This document shows, one piece after another, positions 8,528 through 15,875 of a stretch of DNA of 64,000 bases. The position numbers and the translations under genes are program-made. The stretch comes from Rathayibacter sp. SD072 (GTDB lineage: Bacteria > Actinomycetota > Actinomycetes > Actinomycetales > Microbacteriaceae): contig NZ_JADILJ010000001.1 in NCBI RefSeq assembly GCF_017355185.1, positions 62,001-126,000 of the forward strand, in the 5' to 3' direction. The notes beneath the pieces are model-generated. The model was not told where the DNA came from. It ran no database searches and saw nothing but the letters and a program-made list of their open reading frames with translations. Numbering within the stretch: the stretch's first letter is position 1; each line of letters opens with the position of its first letter.

Positions 8528-9799
8528 GTGCCCTCCCCCCACGGGTCGTCGTCGACCGCGCGAGGGTCTGCTGCGGCAGCCCCGGCCTCCCGGCCGGGTG
8601 CTGCCCGCACCAAGGAGCAGACCCTCGCGTGGCTGCGCACCATCGCCGGTGAGCTCGCGACGCAGACCATCAAGCGACTCGACGACACGCTGCCCTGGTA
8701 CGGCGCCATGCCTCCGGGGAGGCGCTCGGCGGTGGGCCTGGTCGCCCAGGCCGGGATCACCTCGTTCATCTCGTGGTTCGACGACCCGGCGGCCACTCCG
8801 TGGATCGCCGCCGACGTCTTCGGAGCGGCGCCGCGGGAGCTCCTCCGCTCCGTCTCGCTGACCCAGACCCTCCAGCTGATCAAGGTCACGGTCGAGGTCG
8901 TCGAGGACCGGGTCAAGAACGGAAGCGAGGACCTCCGCGAGGCGATCCTGCTCTACTCGCGCGAGGTCGCCTTCGCCGCGGCCGACGTCTACGCCCGCGC
9001 CGCCGAGGCGCGCGGACTCTGGGACGCCCGCCTCGAGGCGCTCGTCGTCGACTCGATCCTCACGGGCGAAGCGGACGACGAGCTCCCCAGCCGCATCGCC
9101 GCGCTCGGCTGGCACGGGCACGGCGAGGTGGCCGTGCTGGTCGGCACGGCCCCGAAGATGCTCGACGTCGACCAGCTGCGCCGCACCGCGAGGCACATGG
9201 ACGCGGACGTCCTCATCGGCGTGCAGGGCAGCCGGCTCGTGCTGGTCATCGGCCGCGCCGAGCCGAGCGAGAACGCGACGGAGGAGACCGGCCCGCCGGT
9301 CGCCTTCCTCGAGATCGCGGAGGCGCTCGAGCCCGGCTTCGGGACGGGTCACCTCGTCCTCGGGCACGAGGTCCCGACCCTGGTCGAGGCGTCGCGGAGC
9401 GCCCGCGCCGCCCTCGCCGGCTTCGCCGTCGCCCGCTCCTGGCGCAACGCCCCGCGCCCGGTCAGCGCCGACGACCTGCTCCCGGAACGCGCCCTGGCCG
9501 GGGATCCGCTCGCGCGTCAGAGCCTGATCTCCCAGATCTACAAGCCGCTGCAGAAGCACTCGACCGAGCTGCTCACGACCCTGTGGGCGTACCTCGACAA
9601 CGGGCGCTCCCTGGAGGCCACGGCGCGCGAGCTGTTCGTGCACCCCAACACGGTGCGGTACCGGCTGAAGCGCGTGGCCGAGGTCATCGGCTGGGATGCG
9701 ACCGGCGCGCGGGAAGCCCTGATCCTCCAGTCCGCGCTGATCCTGGGCTCGATGAGCGATCCCGACGGTGCCGTCCGCCGCCGGCCGACGCGCGGCTGA
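8528..9799 (+). CDS. fasR: PucR/CdaR-type HTH regulator, FasR-like activator of the fatty-acid cluster
   Basis: A 423-residue regulator whose C-terminus (about residues 345-415) is a PucR C-terminal helix-turn-helix: WAYLDNGRSLEATARELFVHPNTVRYRLKRV. The N-terminal two thirds is an alpha/beta sensory region. In Streptomyces coelicolor, FasR of this family sits directly upstream of fabD-fabH-acpP-fabF and activates that operon; the same order here is the basis for the name. It begins 11 nt after aceE, so it may be co-transcribed with pyruvate dehydrogenase. GTG 8528 is the first start after the aceE stop; the exact start is uncertain because the ribosome-binding site is weak. A palindrome at 9814-9842 could be its operator. 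Confidence 0.8.
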   Translation: MPSPHGSSSTARGSAAAAPASRPGAARTKEQTLAWLRTIAGELATQTIKRLDDTLPWYGAMPPGRRSAVGLVAQAGITSFISWFDDPAATPWIAADVFGAAPRELLRSVSLTQTLQLIKVTVEVVEDRVKNGSEDLREAILLYSREVAFAAADVYARAAEARGLWDARLEALVVDSILTGEADDELPSRIAALGWHGHGEVAVLVGTAPKMLDVDQLRRTARHMDADVLIGVQGSRLVLVIGRAEPSENATEETGPPVAFLEIAEALEPGFGTGHLVLGHEVPTLVEASRSARAALAGFAVARSWRNAPRPVSADDLLPERALAGDPLARQSLISQIYKPLQKHSTELLTTLWAYLDNGRSLEATARELFVHPNTVRYRLKRVAEVIGWDATGAREALILQSALILGSMSDPDGAVRRRPTRG

Positions 9800-9813
9800 G
9801 CGCCGCCCGTTGT

Positions 9814-9842
9814 AGAACCGCCACAAGCCTTTTGTGGTTTCT
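9814..9842. promoter_or_regulatory. Imperfect palindrome upstream of fabD (candidate FasR operator)
   Basis: In the 93-nt gap before fabD, CCACAA (9821-9826) and TTGTGG (9832-9837) form a perfect inverted repeat around a 5-nt centre, extended by AGAA (9814-9817) against TTCT (9839-9842). Its A/T-rich arms stand out in this GC-rich region. It could be the binding site of the regulator encoded immediately upstream or, less likely, a terminator stem. Confidence 0.5.
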
Positions 9843-9892
9843 CCGTGCGTACCAGCGCCGCTCCCGGCGGCGCGGATCGGAAGACTGAACAC

Positions 9893-10816
9893 GTGATCGT
9901 CGTCATCGCCCCGGGTCAGGGCTCCCAGACCCCCGGATTCCTCGCCCCCTGGCTGGCCGTCCCCTCCGTCGCGGAGCAGGTCGCCGCCCACTCCGAGGCC
10001 GTCGGCATCGACCTCTCGGCCCACGGCACGGAGTCCGACGCGGACACCATCCGCGACACCGCCGTCGCCCAGCCCCTGATCGTCTCGGCCGGGCTCGTCA
10101 GCCTCGCCGCACTGCTCGAGGGCGGACGCCGCGACCGCATCGCCGGGATCGCGGGCCACTCGGTCGGCGAGATCACGGCTGCGGCCGGAGCAGGCGTCCT
10201 CTCCGAGTCCGACGCCCTCGTCTTCGTCCGCGAGCGGGCCCGCGCGATGGCCTCGGCCGCCGCCGCGCAGCCCACCGCCATGAGCGCCGTCCTCGGCGGC
10301 GACGAGCAGGCGCTCCTGGCGCGTCTGGACGAGCTCGGCCTCGAGCCCGCCAACTACAACGGCGGCGGCCAGATCGTGGTCGCCGGAGCCGTCGACGCGC
10401 TGCAGGCGCTCAAGGACGAGCCGGTCGCCGGCACCCGCGTCATCCCCCTCCAGGTCGCCGGAGCGTTCCACACCCGCTACATGGCGCCCGCGCGCGACTC
10501 GCTCGCCGCGGTCGCCGCGGGGATCACCCCCTCCGACCCGTCGCTCCGGCTCTGGACCAACCGCGACGGCTCCGTCGTCGACTCCGGCTCCGCGTTCCTC
10601 GAGCTGCTGGTCGGCCAGGTCGCCTCCCCCGTGCGCTGGGACCTCTGCATGGCGGCGTTCGCCGAGGCCGGGGTCACCGGCCTCATCGAGCTCGCCCCCG
10701 CCGGCGCCCTCGTGGGCCTGGCCAAGCGCGGCCTCAAGGGTCTGCCGACCCTCGCGGTCAAGACACCCGACGACCTCGACGCCGCCCGCGCCTTCATCGA
10801 CGAGCACGCCGCCTAG
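9893..10816 (+). CDS. fabD: Malonyl-CoA:ACP transacylase
   Basis: A 307-residue enzyme that moves malonyl from CoA to acyl carrier protein, the entry step of type II fatty-acid synthesis. The family N-terminus APGQGSQ, the nucleophile elbow GHSVGE (Ser90) and the catalytic His in GAFHTRYM (His193) are all visible. GTG 9893 is chosen because the conserved beta strand IVVIAPGQG starts immediately after it and GGAAGA lies about 8 nt upstream; an in-frame extension to 9845 adds only a low-complexity leader. First gene of fabD-fabH-acpP-fabF, with 14 nt to fabH. Confidence 0.95.
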   Translation: MIVVIAPGQGSQTPGFLAPWLAVPSVAEQVAAHSEAVGIDLSAHGTESDADTIRDTAVAQPLIVSAGLVSLAALLEGGRRDRIAGIAGHSVGEITAAAGAGVLSESDALVFVRERARAMASAAAAQPTAMSAVLGGDEQALLARLDELGLEPANYNGGGQIVVAGAVDALQALKDEPVAGTRVIPLQVAGAFHTRYMAPARDSLAAVAAGITPSDPSLRLWTNRDGSVVDSGSAFLELLVGQVASPVRWDLCMAAFAEAGVTGLIELAPAGALVGLAKRGLKGLPTLAVKTPDDLDAARAFIDEHAA

Positions 10817-10830
10817 CAGGAGAGACCCCC

Positions 10831-11835
10831 ATGACGCCCCCCACCCTCACCCAGTCCAGCGGCACCGCGTACACCCGGATCCTCGGCATCGGAGCCGCGC
10901 GCGGCGACCGCGTCGTGCCGAACGACGACCTGATCGAGCCGATCAACTCCTCCGACGAGTGGATCCGCCAGCGCACCGGCATCATCGAGCGCCGCCGCGC
11001 CTCGGCCGGCGTCGAGGCCGTCGACCTGGCGACCACGGCCTCCCTCGAGGCGATCGAGAAGGCCGGCATCCGCCCGGACCAGATCGGCGTCGTGCTCGTC
11101 TCGACCATCAGCAACACGGTGCAGACCCCGTCGCTCGCCGCGCTGCTCGCCGACCGCATCGGAGCGAACCCCGCTCCCGCGTACGACATCTCGGCCGCCT
11201 GCGCCGGGTACACCTACGGCATCGCCCAGGCCGACTCGTTCATCCGCTCCGGACTCGCCGAGTACGTGCTCGTCGTCGGCGCCGAGAAGCTCTCGGACCT
11301 CGTCAGCCCCACCGACCGCAGCATCTCCTTCCTCCTCGGCGACGGAGCGGGCGCCGCGGTCGTCGGGCCGAGCGACTCCGCCGGCATCTCCAAGACCGTC
11401 TGGGGCTCCGACGGATCCCGCTGGGACACCGTGGGCATGGACAACCCGCTGCTCGCCTACCGCGAGGGGCGCGCCGAGTGGCCGACCCTGCGCCAGGACG
11501 GCCCCTCCGTCTTCCGCTGGGCGGTCTGGGACATGGCGAAGGTCGCCAAGCAGGCGCTGGCCGAGGCCGGAGTCGAGCCCTCGGACCTCGCCGCGTTCAT
11601 CCCCCACCAGGCCAACATGCGCATCATCGACGAGTTCGCCAAGCAGCTGAAGCTGCCGGACACCGTCACGATCGCCCGCGACATCGAGACGACCGGCAAC
11701 ACGTCGGCCGCGTCGATCCCGCTCGCCACGCACCGCCTGCTCGAGGAGCACCCCGAGCTCAGCGGCGGACTCGCCCTGCAGATCGGCTTCGGAGCCGGAC
11801 TCGTGTTCGGCGCGCAGGTCGTGGTGCTCCCTTAG
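10831..11835 (+). CDS. fabH: Beta-ketoacyl-ACP synthase III
   Basis: A 334-residue KAS III that condenses acetyl- or branched short acyl-CoA with malonyl-ACP to start fatty-acid chains. The catalytic triad is visible: Cys124 in SAACAGYTYG, His in PHQANMRI and Asn in TGNTSAASIP. In Microbacteriaceae, which make mainly iso/anteiso fatty acids, the preferred primers are probably branched-chain acyl-CoAs, which is an inference. ATG 10831 is preceded by AGGAGAG. It lies between fabD and acpP in one transcription unit. Confidence 0.96.
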   Translation: MTPPTLTQSSGTAYTRILGIGAARGDRVVPNDDLIEPINSSDEWIRQRTGIIERRRASAGVEAVDLATTASLEAIEKAGIRPDQIGVVLVSTISNTVQTPSLAALLADRIGANPAPAYDISAACAGYTYGIAQADSFIRSGLAEYVLVVGAEKLSDLVSPTDRSISFLLGDGAGAAVVGPSDSAGISKTVWGSDGSRWDTVGMDNPLLAYREGRAEWPTLRQDGPSVFRWAVWDMAKVAKQALAEAGVEPSDLAAFIPHQANMRIIDEFAKQLKLPDTVTIARDIETTGNTSAASIPLATHRLLEEHPELSGGLALQIGFGAGLVFGAQVVVLP

Positions 11836-11853
11836 GGGGAGACGCCCCACCCC

Positions 11854-11859
11854 TAAACT
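11854..11859 (+). promoter_or_regulatory. Possible internal -10 box before acpP
   Basis: TAAACT lies about 52 nt before the acpP ATG in the 76-nt fabH-acpP gap. An extra promoter would fit the high demand for acyl carrier protein. No good -35 is visible. Confidence 0.3.
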
Positions 11860-11911
11860 GACTCACGGTCACTCGACGACAACTCGAATCACACCCCTCA
11901 AGGAGAGAACC

Positions 11912-12160
11912 ATGGCACTGTCCACCGAAGAAGTCCTCGCCGGCCTGGCCGAACTGGTCAACGACGAGACCGGCATCGCGACCGATTCCGTCGAGCTGGA
12001 CAAGTCGTTCACCGACGACCTCGACATCGACTCCATCTCGATGATGACGATCGTCGTCAACGCCGAGGAGAAGTTCGACGTGAAGATCCCGGACGACGAG
12101 GTCAAGAACCTCAAGACGGTGGGCGACGCGGTCACCTTCATCGTCAAGGCGTCCGAGTAG
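11912..12160 (+). CDS. acpP: Acyl carrier protein
   Basis: An 82-residue acidic four-helix protein that carries growing acyl chains as phosphopantetheine thioesters. The attachment site is Ser41 in LDIDSISMM (the usual DSL is DSI here). The start of helix II and the acidic recognition surface are typical of actinobacterial ACPs. ATG 11912 follows AAGGAGAG. A strong hairpin after the gene (12191-12222) may separate its mRNA level from that of fabF. Confidence 0.96.
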   Translation: MALSTEEVLAGLAELVNDETGIATDSVELDKSFTDDLDIDSISMMTIVVNAEEKFDVKIPDDEVKNLKTVGDAVTFIVKASE

Positions 12161-12190
12161 GACTCACCGCTCCACCGTCCGCGAGGCGGA

Positions 12191-12222
12191 CACCCCGGCC
12201 CGGCACAGGCCCGGCCGGGGTG
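12191..12222 (+). terminator. Hairpin between acpP and fabF
   Basis: CACCCCGGCC (12191-12200) and GGCCGGGGTG (12213-12222) form a perfect 10-bp GC stem with a 12-nt loop, with no U-tract. In an operon this probably acts as a partial terminator or 3'-end stabiliser that keeps acpP mRNA more abundant than fabF mRNA. Confidence 0.55.
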
Positions 12223-12262
12223 CGCCCGGCACCCACCCCGTCACGGAACAGAGATCGTCGTC

Positions 12263-13501
12263 ATGAGCAGCAAGAAGATCGTCGTCACCGGCATCGGCGC
12301 CAGCACCCCCCTGGGAGGGACGGCGCGCGAGTCGTGGAACGCCCTCCTCGCGGGCGAGTCCGGCGTCAGCACCATCGAGGCCGACTGGGTCGCCGAGCAC
12401 GACCTCCCCGTGACGTTCGCCGCTCAGGCGAAGGTGCGCCCGGAGGACGTCCTCCCCCGCCCCGAGTTCAAGCGCCTCGACCCCTCGAGCCAGTTCGCAC
12501 TGATCTCGGCACGCGAGGCCTGGGCCGACTCCGGCATCACCGACGTCGACCCGCTGCGCGTGGGCGTCGACTACTCCACCGGCATCGGCGGCCTCTGGAC
12601 CCTCCTCGACGCCTGGGACACCCTGCGCGAGCGCGGACCCCGCCGCGTCCTGCCCATGACCATCCCGATGCTCATGCCCAACGCCGCCGCCGCGGCGATC
12701 AGCATGTCCATCCCCTCGCGCGCCTACGCCCGCACCGATGTCTCGGCCTGCGCGTCGAGCACCGAGGCGATCGCGAACGCCTACGAGCACCTCCAGCAGG
12801 GCCTCGCCGACGTCGTCATCGCCGGCGGCACGGAGTCGGTCGTGCACCCGCTCCCCCTCGCCGCCTTCGCGGCCATGCAGGCGCTCTCGCGCCGCAACGA
12901 CGACCCGGCCACCGCCTCCCGGCCCTACGACGTCAGCCGCGACGGCTTCGTCCTGGGCGAGGGAGCCGCCTCGCTGGTCCTCGAGACCGAGGAGCACGCG
13001 CTCGCCCGCGGCGCCCGCATCTACGCGGAGCTCGCCGGCGGTGCCGTCACCAGCGACTCGTACCACATCACCGCGCCCGACCCCGAGGGATCCGCCGCCG
13101 CCCGCGCGATGATCGCCGCCCTCGAGCAGGCCGGCGCCTCCCGTACCGACGTCACCCACGTCAACGCCCACGCGACGAGCACCCCGGTCGGAGACGTCGC
13201 CGAGTACCGCGCCCTCGCCCGCGTCTTCGGCGACCACCTCCCGAACATCGCCGTGTCGGCGACCAAGGCGGCCACCGGCCACCTCCTCGGCGGCACCGGC
13301 GCCCTCGAGGCCATCTTCACGGTGCTCGCGCTCCACGAGCGCACCGCGCCGCCGACGATCAACCTCACCGAGCAGGACCCCCAGATCCCGCTCGACGTCG
13401 TCACCAGCCCCCGCGCCCTCGGCGCCGGCCCGCTGGTCGCCCTCTCGAACTCGTTCGGGTTCGGGGGGCACAATGCTGTTGCCGCGTTCCGGTCGGTCTG
13501 A
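12263..13501 (+). CDS. fabF: Beta-ketoacyl-ACP synthase II
   Basis: A 412-residue KAS II elongation condensing enzyme. The Cys-His-His triad is visible: Cys163 in VSACASSTEAI, His in HVNAHATSTPVGD, and His in KAATGHLLGGTGALEA. The glycine-rich C-terminus SNSFGFGGHN is intact. It elongates acyl-ACP with malonyl-ACP in the cytosol, completing the FAS-II cluster begun by fabD. ATG 12263 has GGAACAGAG-type purine-rich sequence upstream. A very strong hairpin follows the stop. Confidence 0.96.
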   Translation: MSSKKIVVTGIGASTPLGGTARESWNALLAGESGVSTIEADWVAEHDLPVTFAAQAKVRPEDVLPRPEFKRLDPSSQFALISAREAWADSGITDVDPLRVGVDYSTGIGGLWTLLDAWDTLRERGPRRVLPMTIPMLMPNAAAAAISMSIPSRAYARTDVSACASSTEAIANAYEHLQQGLADVVIAGGTESVVHPLPLAAFAAMQALSRRNDDPATASRPYDVSRDGFVLGEGAASLVLETEEHALARGARIYAELAGGAVTSDSYHITAPDPEGSAAARAMIAALEQAGASRTDVTHVNAHATSTPVGDVAEYRALARVFGDHLPNIAVSATKAATGHLLGGTGALEAIFTVLALHERTAPPTINLTEQDPQIPLDVVTSPRALGAGPLVALSNSFGFGGHNAVAAFRSV

Positions 13502-13522
13502 CGGGGCGTAGCCCCGTAGACC

Positions 13523-13572
13523 GAGCGGAACGCGCCTTCGTTGCGCGTAGCGCAACGAAGGCGCGTCCGCTC
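13523..13572 (+). terminator. Very strong hairpin after fabF
   Basis: A stem of about 23 bp (GAGCGG...TTGCGC against GCGCAA...CCGCTC) with one bulged A and a 3-nt GTA loop begins 21 nt after the fabF stop. It is the likely end of the fatty-acid operon, although no U-tract follows. Its length is also compatible with a mobile palindromic unit. Confidence 0.6.
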
Positions 13573-13609
13573 CCTGCGTGGCTGGGTTGCCGAGGGCCGG
13601 TGCGGTGCG

Positions 13610-13662
13610 GCGACGGCGATCCGCTGGGACGCGGATCGCCGGATACGCCTCGCGGCGCTCGG
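13610..13662 (+). repeat. Dispersed repeat copy containing a GATCCGC palindrome
   Basis: The segment contains GATCCGC-TGGGAC-GCGGATC (13618-13637), a 7-bp stem with a 6-nt loop, followed by a GGATACGCCT module. A diverged inverted copy lies at 14399-14510, and the same palindrome (loop TGGCAC or GTGCCA) punctuates the arrays at 43.8-45.4 kb. It appears to be a REP-like intergenic element. Confidence 0.55.
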
Positions 13663-13699
13663 GTGGGTTGCGCGCCACCCTCCGGGCGGCGGTGCGGTG

Positions 13700-13807
13700 C
13701 TCGCCCTACCGGGCATCGGCAGACGGCTCGCCCTCACGGGCATCGGCGCAGTGCTCGCCCTCACGGGCATCGGGGCACGGCTCGGCCTGCCGGTATCGGC
13801 ACACCGT
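13700..13807 (+). repeat. 27-bp tandem repeat, four copies
   Basis: Four degenerate copies begin at 13700, 13727, 13754 and 13781, each starting CTCGCCCT or CTCGGCCT and containing a CGGGCATCGG-like core; spacing is exactly 27 bp. The unit length keeps a reading frame (9-residue repeat such as LALTGIGAV), but there is no start or ribosome-binding site and the flanks are non-coding, so I treat it as intergenic. Confidence 0.6.
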
Positions 13808-14549
13808 TGACGGGCACCGGTGCAGTGCTCTCCTCACCGGGCCTCGGAAGGGAGCCCGGTTTGCCGACTGGCGGCGCCGAGTCGCCCTGACGACGGCCGG
13901 CAGAGGATTCGCTTGACCAGCGATCGGCTGGGGGGTCATCCGGCAGGCTCTCGGCCGGGACTGGATGCGCGAGCGGAAACGGATGCACCGCGCGCCGCGC
14001 CCGGCATCGGCACTCGATCACGGCGTCGCCGATCGCGACTCGGGGCTCGTTGGATCGCATCCGACTCGCGAGAACGGCCATGTCCCACGAGCCCGACCCT
14101 CTTCCACGAGCCGGGACCTGTGACCGATACGCTCCGACACCGATGGTCGAACCGCACCCACGGGCGGACCATCCCAGCGGGATGATCTGGGCCAGTCTCC
14201 CCAGAGCCGAGGCGTTGTCGCGACACCCGGACGTCGACTCCGGCTCGCAGAATCGCACTCGGCTCGCGAGAACCGACGATCCTGACGAGCCCGACGGCAT
14301 TCCACGCGCCGACGCTGCTGCGCCCGTCCGAACCTACGAGCCGAAGGTCCCGAACGCGCCCCCTCGACGAGCCGAAGCACTGAAGCCTCCGGCTCCGGAT
14401 CGCCGAGCCCCGCAAGGCGTATCCGCCGAATCGCGTACCAGCGATTCGCCGTCGCCGTTCGCAACCCGCTCTGCAGAACGCGACCCCGTCGCGAAGCCGA
14501 CCGCGCGACGCCGCGCGGGGAGCGGCGTCGACGATGCACGGAGTCGGCG
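13808..14549. other. Gene-free region with repeat remnants
   Basis: About 740 bases between the tandem repeat and the DUF3145 stop. Open frames on both strands are Arg/Pro/Ser-rich, overlap one another and lack ribosome-binding sites. Short recurring words such as CTCGCGAGAAC and ACGAGCCCGAC occur several times between 14050 and 14310, and 14399-14510 is an inverted relative of the dispersed repeat at 13610. Confidence 0.5.
14399..14510 (-). repeat. Inverted copy of the dispersed repeat
   Basis: Read on the minus strand, this matches the 13610 copy (GGCGACGGCG..., palindrome GATTCGC/GCGATTC, GGATACGCCT) and also the array unit at 44.6-45.3 kb (shared CCCGCTCTGC-GAACGCG and AAGCCGACCGCGCG modules). 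It links the two gene-free regions of this window to one repeat family. Confidence 0.55.
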
Positions 14550-15053
14550 TCAGCCGACTCCGTGCATCCAGATGACCGGCGCGAAGTCGCTCGCGTAGCG
14601 GAACGGCTCGAGCTCGTCCTCCCAGGCCTGGCCGAGGGCGAGGCGGAGTTCGCGGTGCAGCTCGATCGGGTCGGCACCGGCGGTCTCCATGGCGGCGCGG
14701 ACGCGGTCCTCGGGGATCACCGTGTTGCCGACGCTGTCGGTCTGGGCGAAGAAGATCCCCAGGCCGGGCGTGTGCATCCAGCGGCCGCCGTCCACTCCGG
14801 GGGACGGCTCCTCGGTCACCTCGTAGCGGACGTCCTCCCAGCCGCGGAGGGCGGAGGCGATGCCCGCACCGGTCCCGGGAGGTCCCTCCCAGGTGAACTC
14901 GGCCCGCTGCGTGCCCCGGAGGACCGGCTGCTCGATCCACTCGAAGTTCACGGCACGACCGAGAGCGCGCCCGGCTCCCCACTCGAGGTGGGGGCAGAGC
15001 GCGCGAGGGGCGGAGTGCACGAAGAGCACACCCCGAGTCTGCTGCGCCACCAT
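14550..15053 (-). CDS. DUF3145 family protein
   Basis: A 167-residue protein of the actinobacteria-specific DUF3145 family, which starts with the recognisable TRGVLFVHSAPRALCPHLEWA-type motif (here MVAQQTRGVLFVHSAPRAL). No enzymatic role is established; the protein is Trp- and Glu-rich with no signal peptide or membrane segment, so it is probably cytosolic. ATG 15053 is chosen because GGAGG lies 8 nt upstream and homology begins there; an 86-residue in-frame extension is composition noise. It is divergent from the PadR gene. Confidence 0.9.
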   Translation of the reverse strand: MVAQQTRGVLFVHSAPRALCPHLEWGAGRALGRAVNFEWIEQPVLRGTQRAEFTWEGPPGTGAGIASALRGWEDVRYEVTEEPSPGVDGGRWMHTPGLGIFFAQTDSVGNTVIPEDRVRAAMETAGADPIELHRELRLALGQAWEDELEPFRYASDFAPVIWMHGVG

Positions 15054-15283
15054 GCTGTCCTCCGTCCGTCCTGGTGCGTCTTCCCCAACGACCCGGACCA
15101 CGTACGACAAGTGGTGCATTCTTCGATTGTGCGGTGGACGAGCCACCACGTCAGAGTATGCATGAGGCGTCCCGCGCCGACAAGGCGGCTCGCCGCGCCC
15201 GCCCCGGGAGCGCTCGGATCCCCTGCCTATACTCGGGATCGTCCGGTGCCTCCTCGCGTCCGGGCCCACCCGAGAGGAGTCCC

Positions 15284-15865
15284 GTGTCGGTCCGCGACGG
15301 CCTCCTGGCACTCCTCACCCTCGGCCCGGCCTACGGTCTGCAGCTGCACTCCGAGCTTCTGGACCGCGCCGCGCATCGCCGCCGGGTGAACGTCGGTCAG
15401 ATCTACTCCACCCTCGATCGCCTGCGCGAGCGCGGCCTCGTCGTCTCGGCGGGCGCGACGGAGGACGGGCTCCCCCTCCACGCACTCACCGACGAGGGCC
15501 GCGTCGAGGCCGTCGCCTGGCTCCACGGCGACGGCGCCACGGCCCAGGAGGACTGGGACGACGTGCTCGACCGCATCCTGCTCGCCTCGAGTCTCGAGGA
15601 GGCCGACCTGGAGGCCGTGCTGTCGGCGTACGCCGTGACCCTCCCCGAGGAGGAGGAGCCGCTCGACGACCACCCGCAGCGGCGCCTCGCCGCCCGCGCG
15701 ATGCGGGTCCGCGACGACGCCCTCCGCGGCCTGCTCGCCGCCGCCCGGGAGGAGCTGTCCGGCGCCGACGCCGGCGCCGGAGTGCGGGGATTCGCCCTGG
15801 AGCGCCCCCGCCGCGGCCGCAGAGCGGTGTCCCGCGACGAGACAGGCGCGGGTGCCGTCGCCTAG
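15284..15865 (+). CDS. PadR family transcriptional regulator
   Basis: A 193-residue regulator with an N-terminal PadR winged helix (VRDGLLALLTLGPAYGLQLH, then VNVGQIYSTLDRLRERGLV) and a C-terminal helical dimerisation region, of the longer PadR subfamily. PadR proteins usually repress neighbouring transport or stress genes by responding to small ligands. GTG 15284 is supported by GAGAGGAG 5-12 nt upstream. Its end overlaps the long frame of the next gene but stops before that gene's ATG at 15876, 10 nt away, so the two are probably co-transcribed. Confidence 0.9.
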   Translation: MSVRDGLLALLTLGPAYGLQLHSELLDRAAHRRRVNVGQIYSTLDRLRERGLVVSAGATEDGLPLHALTDEGRVEAVAWLHGDGATAQEDWDDVLDRILLASSLEEADLEAVLSAYAVTLPEEEEPLDDHPQRRLAARAMRVRDDALRGLLAAAREELSGADAGAGVRGFALERPRRGRRAVSRDETGAGAVA

Positions 15866-15875
15866 GGTGGAGCGC

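Noticed and set aside
7907-10807. 966-residue minus-strand ORF over aceE, fasR and fabD
   Set aside because: Spans three well-supported genes in reverse, has no motifs and no start signal.
14550-15311. N-terminal extension of the DUF3145 gene
   Set aside because: The extra 86 residues are Arg/Gly/Pro noise; a good ribosome-binding site and the family start support ATG 15053.
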